DNA of 64,000 bases from Microvirga sp. (GTDB taxonomy: Bacteria; Pseudomonadota; Alphaproteobacteria; Rhizobiales; Beijerinckiaceae), in contig NZ_JACXAB010000001.1 of assembly GCF_014699075.1 (NCBI RefSeq), positions 186,001 through 250,000 on the forward strand. The letters are read 5' to 3'. Made by a program: the position numbers and the translations under genes. The notes beneath the pieces were generated by a model. It was given only the letters and a program-made list of their open reading frames with translations, was not told the DNA's origin and did no database searches. Below, in pieces: positions 56,999-64,000 of this stretch. Every line of letters begins with the position of its first letter. The first letter of the stretch is position 1.

Positions 56999-59464
56999 TC
57001 ACGTGCCCCGCGGCTTCGCACGCCGTGTCGGCGGTGCGGTCAGCGGATCCTCCGGCCAGGGATGCTTGGGGTATTGCCCGCGCATGTCGGCCCGCACCAC
57101 CGCCCAGGAGCCGCGCCAGAACCCCGGCAGGTCGCGGGTGATCTGGATCGGGCGCTGCGCCGGCGAGAGCAGATGCAGGATGAGCGGCACGCGCCCGGCC
57201 GCAATGGTGGGATGCTTCTCGAGCCCGAACAATTCCTGCACCCGCACGGCAAGGACTGGTCCCTCCCCGGCTCCATAATCAATCGGGATCTGCGATCCCG
57301 TCGGCACCTCGATATGGGTGGGCGCCTCCGTGTCGAGACGACGCTGCAGGTTCCACGGCAGCAGCCCGCGCAGGGCCTCGCTCAACAGGTCGGGGCCGAT
57401 CTCGCCGAGGCTGCTTTTGCCGGTGATATGCGGCGCCAGCCACTCATCCGCCGTGCTGGTCAGCGCATCGTCGGACAGGTCCGGCCATTCCTCGCCCTCG
57501 GCTTTGCGCAGGAACATCACGCGCTCACGCCATTGCGCCAGGGCTTTCGACCAGGGCAGCGCATCGAGCCCCATCAAGACGAGGCCTTCGGCGAGCGCCC
57601 GCGCCGCCTCTACCGTCTGCGGAACCTTCAGGGGGCGCTCGTTGAGCAACAGCGCACCCAGGCGCCGAACACCGCGTGCCCGCAGGGCCCGCGCCTGTCG
57701 GTCGAAGGTGACTTCGTCGCGTTGCTCGATGGTATTCCCGAACAGCGCCTCGATCTCCTCCAGGGAAATGGCCGCCGCTGCCAGAATGCGTGCCGATGCC
57801 GCACCACCGGCGATTTCAGCAACCGCCAGATAAGGCTCCTTGGCCAGCCGCTCATGCGCCTCGAGCGAGGCGCCGCGCCCATTGGCCATGAGATATTCGC
57901 CCGGCTTGCCGCGGGCCTTGGCGATGCGGTCGGGATAGGCCAGCGTCAGCAGCGCGCCGGTGGAGCGCGGATCGCCCTTCGATGCGCCGTTGCTGCCCTT
58001 CGCCCAGCCCTCCGCCATGCGCCGCATGTCCTCCGCCCGCTTGGAGCGGTCGCGGCGGAAGCGCTCGACGCGATCCGAGAGATCCACCGCATCACCACCG
58101 AGGCCGCGCTCGACGAGCACGGCAGCCACATCCGCCGCATCGCGCGCCTGCCCGCTTGCACCGGCGAGCAGCACCATGCGGGCCAGCCGTGGCGGCAGCG
58201 GCAGGTCGCGCAACTTGTGCCCAACCTCGGTGATGCGCCCCTCGCCGTCGAGAGCGCCGAGTTGCTGCAGCAACGTTTTCGCCTCCTTCAGGGCTGGCGC
58301 GGGGGGCAGATCGAGGAAGGCGAGCGAGGTCGGATCAGCAACGCCCCAGGCGGCGCAATCGAGCAGCAGCGGCGCCAAGTCGGCGGAGAGAATTTCCGGC
58401 CGGCCGAACGGCTCCAGCGCCCCGGTCGCAGCTTCCTCCCACAGCCGGTAACAGACACCCGGTTCCGTTCGGCCCGCGCGGCCGCGGCGCTGGTCGGCGG
58501 CGGCGCGCGAGACGCGCACGGTCTCAAGGCGCGTGAGGCCGATATTCGGCTCGTAGACCGGGACGCGGGCGAGCCCTGAATCGATGACCACGCGCACGCC
58601 CTCGATGGTGAGCGAGGTCTCGGCGATGGAGGTGGCGAGTACCACCTTGCGCCGTCCGGGCTTGGCGGGGCTCACCGCCAGATCCTGCTCGCCGCGATCC
58701 AAGGCGCCATAGAGTGGCGCGAGGTCGACGGCAGGATCGACGATACGCTCGCGTAAGATGGTCTCGACCCGGCGGATTTCCCCCTGCCCAGGCAGGAAGA
58801 CGAGGATGGAACCGCCCTCGGCCCGCAGGGCACGCGTGACCGCATCGGCCACCTGCTCCTCGATTCGGCGATTGGGATCGCGCCCGAGATAACGGGTCTC
58901 GACCGGATAGGCCCGGCCTTCGGATTCGACCACCGGCGCTTCGCTCAACAGCCTCGCCACCCGTGCACCATCGAGGGTTGCGGACATGACGAGAAGACGA
59001 AGGTCTTCGCGCAGGCCCCCTTGAGCATCGAGCGCCAGGGCGAGTCCGAGATCCGCATCGAGGGAGCGTTCGTGGAACTCGTCGAAGAGCACGGCCGCGA
59101 CACCCTCCAGCGCCGGGTCGTCGAGGATCATGCGGGCAAAGACGCCTTCGGTCACGACCTCGATGCGCGTTTTTCGGCTCACCTTGGAGCCGAGGCGCAC
59201 GCGAAGACCCACCGTGTCGCCGACAGCCTCGCCCAGGGTCTGCGCCATGCGGGTGGCCGCCGCGCGGGCCGCAAGACGGCGCGGCTCCAGCACGATGATC
59301 TTAGCCCCGTTCACCCAGGGCTCGTCGAGCAGCACCAGCGGCACGCGTGTGGTCTTGCCGGCGCCGGGCGGCGCCACAAGCACCGCATTCGGCCGCCCGC
59401 GCAGGCTTGCGGTCAGGTCGCCGAGGACTGCATCGATGGGCAGGGAGGTGTCGAAAATGCGCAT
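56999..59464 (-). CDS. hrpB: ATP-dependent helicase HrpB
   Basis: A DExH-box helicase of the HrpA/HrpB group, 821 residues, as usual for HrpB. Motifs in order: Walker A APPGAGKTTRVPL (about 32-44), DEFHERSLDADL (motif II), MSATLDGARV (motif III), and QRRGRAGRTEPG (motif VI). The C-terminal HrpB-specific domain follows (from about 470 to the end). The physiological role of HrpB is poorly known; HrpA homologues act on RNA. Monocistronic here. Several long opposite-strand frames across it are shadows. Confidence 0.95.
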   Translation of the reverse strand: MRIFDTSLPIDAVLGDLTASLRGRPNAVLVAPPGAGKTTRVPLVLLDEPWVNGAKIIVLEPRRLAARAAATRMAQTLGEAVGDTVGLRVRLGSKVSRKTRIEVVTEGVFARMILDDPALEGVAAVLFDEFHERSLDADLGLALALDAQGGLREDLRLLVMSATLDGARVARLLSEAPVVESEGRAYPVETRYLGRDPNRRIEEQVADAVTRALRAEGGSILVFLPGQGEIRRVETILRERIVDPAVDLAPLYGALDRGEQDLAVSPAKPGRRKVVLATSIAETSLTIEGVRVVIDSGLARVPVYEPNIGLTRLETVRVSRAAADQRRGRAGRTEPGVCYRLWEEAATGALEPFGRPEILSADLAPLLLDCAAWGVADPTSLAFLDLPPAPALKEAKTLLQQLGALDGEGRITEVGHKLRDLPLPPRLARMVLLAGASGQARDAADVAAVLVERGLGGDAVDLSDRVERFRRDRSKRAEDMRRMAEGWAKGSNGASKGDPRSTGALLTLAYPDRIAKARGKPGEYLMANGRGASLEAHERLAKEPYLAVAEIAGGAASARILAAAAISLEEIEALFGNTIEQRDEVTFDRQARALRARGVRRLGALLLNERPLKVPQTVEAARALAEGLVLMGLDALPWSKALAQWRERVMFLRKAEGEEWPDLSDDALTSTADEWLAPHITGKSSLGEIGPDLLSEALRGLLPWNLQRRLDTEAPTHIEVPTGSQIPIDYGAGEGPVLAVRVQELFGLEKHPTIAAGRVPLILHLLSPAQRPIQITRDLPGFWRGSWAVVRADMRGQYPKHPWPEDPLTAPPTRRAKPRGT

Positions 59465-59555
59465 GCCGCGTGATGGCTCAAGCAGAGCGGAAGGGCAAGG
59501 GTGGTTGAGTTATGCTGTCATTCCTAGTTCACGACCACCGGGATGATGCCCTCAC

Positions 59556-59638
59556 CGTCATGGCCGGACTTGTTCCGGCCATCCACGTCTTGAGCCGGGT
59601 TGAAGCCGTGGATCCCCGGGACAAGCCCGGGGATGACG
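59556..59638. repeat. Family-A palindromic repeat between hrpB and the HAD gene
   Basis: cgtcatggccggacttgttccggccatcc faces ggatccccgggacaagcccggggatgacg (each shown only in part as the arms), with acgtctt...aagccgtgg inside. It is the second family-A copy, the other being at 3023. Open frames over it encode MAGLVPAIHV- or IPGLVPGIHG-type peptides on both strands, which are repeat artefacts. Confidence 0.8.
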
Positions 59639-59671
59639 GCGGAGGAACCAGCATCAGTTACGGACCGGCCT

Positions 59672-60283
59672 TCAAACAGGAAAGCCATATCCCCGCAGCT
59701 CGGCCGCGAGATCGATGCCTTCGATGCAATGGATAGCGTGCATGCCCACATCGCGGGCCGCTTCTACATTGGGCCTGGAATCGTCGATGAAGACGCAATC
59801 CTCCGCTTTGAGCCCGTAGCGGTCGAGCAGGAGGTGATAGATGGCGGGATCCGGCTTCAACAGGCGCTCGTCGCCCGAGACGATGATGCCGTCGAAGCCT
59901 GCCAGGAATGGAAAGCGCTCCTTCGCCAAGATGAACTTTGGCCCGGAGAAGTTCGTGATGCAGTAGTTCGGCACGCCCGCCTCACGCAGGCGGAGCAGCA
60001 GGGCCACATGGTCCTCGAACACGCCCGAGACGGTCTCGCTCCAGCGCTCGTGGAAGGCGCGGATATGCGGTTCGTGCTTGGGATGATCCTTGACCAGCAT
60101 GGTCACCGCCTCGTCCCAGTCGCGGCCTCGGTCCTGCTCCACGTTCCAGTCATGGGTGCAGACATTCTTGAGAAACCACTCCATCTCCGCCGCGTCCTCA
60201 AAGAGGGTGCGGTAGAGATTGCGCGGGTCCCAGCGCAGCAGGACGTTGCCGATGTCGAACACAATTGTGGTCGGCTTGCTCAT
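59672..60283 (-). CDS. HAD-family hydrolase (haloacid dehalogenase-like phosphatase)
   Basis: A cytoplasmic phosphatase of 203 residues from ATG 60283 (the frame is open to 60364). Motif I is FDIGNVLLRWD (the nucleophile and acid aspartates, with Asn-for-x), motif II CITNFSG, motif III lysine in RLLKPDPAIY and motif IV FIDDSRPNVEAA. The cap is an alpha-helical C1 type. The overall pattern resembles YihX-like sugar-phosphate phosphatases, but the substrate is not determined. Lies between a palindromic repeat and maeB, same strand as both neighbours. Confidence 0.88.
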   Translation of the reverse strand: MSKPTTIVFDIGNVLLRWDPRNLYRTLFEDAAEMEWFLKNVCTHDWNVEQDRGRDWDEAVTMLVKDHPKHEPHIRAFHERWSETVSGVFEDHVALLLRLREAGVPNYCITNFSGPKFILAKERFPFLAGFDGIIVSGDERLLKPDPAIYHLLLDRYGLKAEDCVFIDDSRPNVEAARDVGMHAIHCIEGIDLAAELRGYGFPV

Positions 60284-60420
60284 GATGAGGCGTCTTCCTT
60301 CAACTTTCCTCCAGGCGTTTAGCCCCTGGCAGGATCCGACGCTACTCTCAAGATCAAGAGGCACGAGACTTGGCGGGATGCACCTCCCTCAACGCACCGG
60401 CATGAGGGAGGTACCCGGCC

Positions 60421-62712
60421 TTATCCGCCGATGTTGTAGGCAGCCAACGCCGCCATATTGACGATGTCGTTGTCGGTGGCGCCCAGCGATACGATCTGAA
60501 CCGGCTTGTCGAGGCCGACCACGAGTGGGCCCAGCACCATCGCGCCACCGAGCTCCTGCAGCATCTTGGTGGAGATGGAGGCCGAGTGGAATGCTGGCAT
60601 GATCAGCACGTTCGCCGTGTCGGTCAGGCGGCTGAAGGGATATTGCGCCATGACGTCCCGGTTGAGCGCCACATCGGCCGCCATCTCGCCGTCATACTCG
60701 AAATCGACCCGCATGCCGTCCAGGATTTTTACAGCCTCCTGGATCTTCTCGGCCCGCTCCGCCTTCGGATGCCCGAAGGTCGAGAAGGACAGGAGCGCCA
60801 CGCGCGGCTCGTAGCCGAGGCGGCGCGCGACGCCGGCGGATTCAATCGCGATCTCGGCCAATTCCTGCGCGTTCGGCATTTCATGAATGGCCGTATCGGC
60901 CACCAGCACCGTGCGGCCGCGTGCGAGGCAGAGGGAGACGCCGATCACCCGGTGGCCGGGCTTTGCATCGACCACGTGCCGCACGTCGGCAAGCGCCGTC
61001 GAGTAGTTGCGCGTCGCGCCCGTCACCATGGCGTCCGCGTCGCCCAGAGCCACCATCGAGGCTCCGAAGTGATTGCGGTCCTGGTTGATCATGCGCTGGC
61101 AATCGCGGAACAGGTAACCCTTGCGCTGCAGGCGCTCATAGAGGAACTGCGCATAGGTTGCGTTGCGGTTCGACAGACGCGCGTTGTGGATCTCGATGCC
61201 TTCACGGCCCTCAAGATCGATGCCGGCCTGGGCTGCGGTTTCGTGGATGCGATCCTCGCGCCCAACCAGGATGGCCTTGCCGAGCCCCTGGTTGACGAAG
61301 GACAGGGCGGCGCGGATCACCTGCTCCTCCTCGCCCTCGGCGAAGACCACGCGCTTGGGGAACTTGCGCACGCGCTCGAAGATGCGGTTGAGGGTGCCGG
61401 CCACCGGATCGCGCCGGGCGGAGAGCTGCGCCTTGTAGGCGCGCATGTCGACGATGGGACGACGGGCCACGCCGGTATCCATCGCGGCCTTCGCCACCGC
61501 CATGGGGATCGTGTGGATGAGGCGCGGATCGAACGGCACGGGAATGATGTAGTCGCGCCCGAAGCGCGGACGCGTGCCCTGATAGGCCGCCGCCACCTCG
61601 TCGGGCACGTCCTCGCGGGCGAGTTCCGCGAGTGCATGGGCGGCGGCGATCTTCATCTCCATGTTGATGGTGGTCGCCTGCACGTCCAGCGCGCCACGGA
61701 AGATGTAGGGGAAGCCGAGGACGTTGTTGACCTGGTTCGGGTAGTCGGAACGGCCCGTGGCGATAATCACGTCGTCGCGGATGCGCGCCACCTCTTCAGG
61801 GGTGATTTCCGGATCCGGATTGGCCATGGCGAAGATGATCGGGTTCGGTGCCATGGAGCGGATCATGTCATCGCTGAATGCGCCCTTTGCCGACAGTCCG
61901 AACACCGCATCGGCGCCGTTGAGCGCATCAGCCAGCGTGCGGGCATCGGTTTCGGCCGCATGACCCGATTTCCACTGGTTCATGCCCTCGGTGCGGCCCT
62001 TGTAGATCACGCCCTTGGTGTCGCAGAGGATGACATTGTTGGGCGCAAAGCCCATGGCTTTCAGGAGCTCCGTGCAGGCGATTCCCGCGGCACCGGCGCC
62101 GTTCACCACCAATTTCGTCTTTGCCATGTCGCGGTCGGTGAGATGCAGGGCGTTGATGAGGCCCGCCGCCGCGATGATCGCCGTGCCGTGCTGATCATCA
62201 TGGAACACCGGAATGTCCATGAGTTCCCGCAGACGCTCCTCGATGATGAAGCATTCCGGCGCCTTGATGTCCTCGAGGTTGATGCCGCCGAAGGAGGGGC
62301 CGAGATAGCGGACGCAGTTGATGAAGTTGTCCGCATCCTCCGTATCGACCTCGAGGTCGATGGAGTCCACATCCGCGAAGCGCTTGAAGAGCACCGATTT
62401 GCCCTCCATCACCGGCTTCGAGGCCAGCGCCCCGAGATTGCCGAGGCCGAGGATCGCCGTGCCATTCGAGATCACCGCCACCATGTTGGACCGGGTGGTG
62501 TAGTCGAAAGCGAGCGACGGGTTCTCGGCAATGGCCAGCACCGGCACTGCGACGCCCGGAGAATAGGCGAGCGACAGGTCGCGCTGGGTCGCCATGGGCT
62601 TGGTCGGGACCACCTCGAGCTTGCCGGGTCGTCCTTGGGCGTGGAATTGCAGCGCCTCCTGGTCCGTGAAGGTGGGGCGTTTGCGGCGGGTCGGGCGCTG
62701 ATCGTCGGTCAT
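60421..62712 (-). CDS. maeB: NADP-dependent malic enzyme with C-terminal phosphotransacetylase-like domain
   Basis: Oxidative decarboxylation of malate to pyruvate, 763 residues. The N-terminal malic domain opens [12 protein letters not shown] (about 48-60), with the metal site [11 protein letters not shown] (about 170-180), followed by the NAD-binding core with [15 protein letters not shown]. From about residue 430 a phosphotransacetylase-like (PTA_PTB) domain follows ([27 protein letters not shown]), without evidence of catalysis in such fusions and probably regulatory. This two-domain form is common in rhizobia. Together with glcB it supports growth on C2/C4 acids. Divergent from mutS. Confidence 0.95.
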   Translation of the reverse strand: MTDDQRPTRRKRPTFTDQEALQFHAQGRPGKLEVVPTKPMATQRDLSLAYSPGVAVPVLAIAENPSLAFDYTTRSNMVAVISNGTAILGLGNLGALASKPVMEGKSVLFKRFADVDSIDLEVDTEDADNFINCVRYLGPSFGGINLEDIKAPECFIIEERLRELMDIPVFHDDQHGTAIIAAAGLINALHLTDRDMAKTKLVVNGAGAAGIACTELLKAMGFAPNNVILCDTKGVIYKGRTEGMNQWKSGHAAETDARTLADALNGADAVFGLSAKGAFSDDMIRSMAPNPIIFAMANPDPEITPEEVARIRDDVIIATGRSDYPNQVNNVLGFPYIFRGALDVQATTINMEMKIAAAHALAELAREDVPDEVAAAYQGTRPRFGRDYIIPVPFDPRLIHTIPMAVAKAAMDTGVARRPIVDMRAYKAQLSARRDPVAGTLNRIFERVRKFPKRVVFAEGEEEQVIRAALSFVNQGLGKAILVGREDRIHETAAQAGIDLEGREGIEIHNARLSNRNATYAQFLYERLQRKGYLFRDCQRMINQDRNHFGASMVALGDADAMVTGATRNYSTALADVRHVVDAKPGHRVIGVSLCLARGRTVLVADTAIHEMPNAQELAEIAIESAGVARRLGYEPRVALLSFSTFGHPKAERAEKIQEAVKILDGMRVDFEYDGEMAADVALNRDVMAQYPFSRLTDTANVLIMPAFHSASISTKMLQELGGAMVLGPLVVGLDKPVQIVSLGATDNDIVNMAALAAYNIGG

Positions 62713-62861
62713 GAGGGTCCGATTCTTGTGATGCAGGGCGTTTCCTAAGGGGGATGCGACCTTAAGACATAGGATGCGACTTCCTCAAGACTTGTCCACA
62801 TGCGCCCTTCGGACCCCATGACACGGATGAACTGGGGCTTGAGCTTTGCTACACAGGACGG

Positions 62862-64000
62862 ATGTCGTCCCAAGCCGCCTATAAATCCTCCGAGACCGCT
62901 TCAGCGAACGCCGCGCCCTTAGCGGACAACCGCGTCACGCCCATGATGGCGCAGTATATCGAGATCAAGGCCGCCAACCCGGACAGCCTGCTGTTCTACC
63001 GGATGGGCGACTTCTACGAGCTGTTCTTTGAGGATGCGGAGATTGCCAGCCAGTCGCTCGGCATCGTGCTCACCAAGCGCGGCAAGCACCAGGGACAGGA
63101 CATTCCCATGTGCGGCGTGCCGGTGGAGCGGGCCGACGACTATCTCCAGCGCCTCATCGGCCTGGGCCACCGGGTCGCCGTCTGCGAGCAGACCGAGGAT
63201 CCGGCCGAGGCGAAGAAGCGGGGTTCCAAATCGGTCGTGCGCCGCGACGTGGTGCGCCTCGTCACCCCCGGCACGATCACCGAGGAGCGCCTGCTGGAGC
63301 CCGGCCGGGCCAATTACCTGCTGGCCATCGCCCGGCGCCGGGCCTCCGACACGCAATGGTGCTATGGGCTGGCAGCCCTCGACATATCCACAGGCCATTT
63401 CGTCTTAAGCGAGACGGACGGCACCGGCCTCTCGGCTGAGATCGCCCGCTTCGAGCCGCGCGAGATCCTCGTGCCGGACGTGATCCACGACGATCCGGAG
63501 CTGAGGGGCTTCTGGCAGGAGACCCGTGCCTCCATCACGCCCCTGTCCCGCGAAGGCCTCGATCCGGCCTCGGCCGAGCGTCGGCTCAAAAGCTATTTCG
63601 GGGTTGCGACGCTCGATGCCTTCGGAGCTTTCAGCCCGGCCGAGATCACGGCGGCTGGCAGTGCCCTGTTCTATGTCGAGAAGACGCAGATCGACAGCCG
63701 CCCGGTCCTCAACCCGCCCTCCCGCGACACCGCTGGCGCGGCCTTGGCCATCGATGCGGCGACCCGCGCCAACCTGGAGCTGACCCGCACCCTGTCGGGC
63801 GAGCGGGCGGGCAGCCTGCTCGCCACCATCGACTGCACGGTGACGCCGGGCGGTGCGCGGCTGCTGGCCGAGCGACTCGCCGGTCCCCTCACCCATCCCG
63901 GCCTGATCCGAGACCGGCAGGATTCGGTCACGGCCCTCGTCGAGAACGGCGACCTGCGCGACCGGCTGCGGCGCATTCTCAAGCGCTCGCCGGATCTCGC
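62862..64000 (+). CDS. mutS: DNA mismatch repair protein MutS (3' end cut by the window)
   Basis: Recognises mismatches and starts repair. The first ~379 codons are present and the frame is open to the right edge, so only the N-terminal part is seen. The mismatch-binding domain has [17 protein letters not shown] (about 43-59), with the Phe-x-Glu motif that inserts at the mispair, and [15 protein letters not shown]. The connector domain covers about 145-270, and the lever domain begins near 300 ([20 protein letters not shown]). The ATPase core lies beyond the window. The start ATG 62862 is preceded by AGGACGG. It is divergent from maeB, 149 nt away. Confidence 0.96.
   Translation, partial: MSSQAAYKSSETASANAAPLADNRVTPMMAQYIEIKAANPDSLLFYRMGDFYELFFEDAEIASQSLGIVLTKRGKHQGQDIPMCGVPVERADDYLQRLIGLGHRVAVCEQTEDPAEAKKRGSKSVVRRDVVRLVTPGTITEERLLEPGRANYLLAIARRRASDTQWCYGLAALDISTGHFVLSETDGTGLSAEIARFEPREILVPDVIHDDPELRGFWQETRASITPLSREGLDPASAERRLKSYFGVATLDAFGAFSPAEITAAGSALFYVEKTQIDSRPVLNPPSRDTAGAALAIDAATRANLELTRTLSGERAGSLLATIDCTVTPGGARLLAERLAGPLTHPGLIRDRQDSVTALVENGDLRDRLRRILKRSPDL

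Noticed and set aside
59512..59751. Small ORFs on both strands encoding LVPAIHV/LVPGIHG-type peptides
   Set aside because: They are read-outs of the family-A palindrome. Such peptides arise wherever the repeat occurs and have no ribosome sites here.
60586..62748. 720-codon plus-strand open frame
   Set aside because: It is antisense to maeB, typical of high-GC genes lacking stops on the opposite strand.

Overview
This is a GC-rich chromosomal stretch from an alphaproteobacterium, most likely a Rhizobiales member of the Microvirga/Methylobacterium type. That placement is an inference from the Yej transporter, the FYDLN acid-tail protein, the Hsp20/DUF1150 pair, the CP4-like AroA and the many dispersed palindromic repeats. 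I see no prophage, CRISPR array, rRNA or complete insertion sequence. One tRNA (Ala, GGC) is present. The window opens inside yejA and closes inside mutS.

Layout. (1) 1-5.9 kb: a yejA-DUF4260-yejB-yejE-yejF peptide/microcin-type ABC importer; the yejB-yejE junction carries a palindromic insert bracketed by a perfect 17-nt duplication. (2) 6-24 kb: a nucleoside and nucleobase catabolism island. On the plus strand are deoB, a URC1-like GTP cyclohydrolase II homologue, a DUF1688 (URC4) gene, upp, dgoK, an M17 aminopeptidase and an NlpC/P60 peptidase. On the minus strand is one compact operon: BMP-family binding protein, ATPase, a VOC protein, two permeases, cdd, punA, deoC, deoA, ghrA. (3) 24-31 kb: a ThiF/MoeB protein, a broken GIY-YIG nuclease gene among palindromes, and the translation operon infC-rpmI-rplT-pheS-pheT. 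(4) 31-35 kb: a glycosyltransferase, an alpha/beta hydrolase, DUF1150 and hsp20, argH. (5) 35-42 kb: a dipeptide ABC operon ending in an M19 dipeptidase. (6) 42-48 kb: a spermidine/putrescine-type ABC operon, proline iminopeptidase, 3-hydroxybutyrate dehydrogenase. (7) 48-64 kb: pxpBC, glcB, tRNA-Ala, a FYDLN protein, aroA-cmk, DUF1194, mgsA, hrpB, a HAD phosphatase, maeB, and the start of mutS.

How it works together. The nucleoside island reads as a nearly complete route. The BMP transporter would import nucleosides; Cdd deaminates (deoxy)cytidine; PunA and DeoA cleave the glycosidic bond; DeoB moves phosphate from C1 to C5; DeoC splits deoxyribose-5-phosphate. The freed uracil can pass through Upp into the URC pathway, defined by the URC1 and URC4 families. 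Two other importers (Yej, dipeptide) together with the peptidases suggest that peptide scavenging is also important.

The most unusual signal is the repeat landscape. At least five palindromic families (called A to E here) sit between operons. Several loci are nested: a family-B palindrome is split by a second palindrome (families C or E), and at one locus a GIY-YIG nuclease remnant lies between B-type palindromes. Repeat sequence has also entered coding regions, in the ThiF-protein tail and in a 52-codon frame at yejB/yejE.
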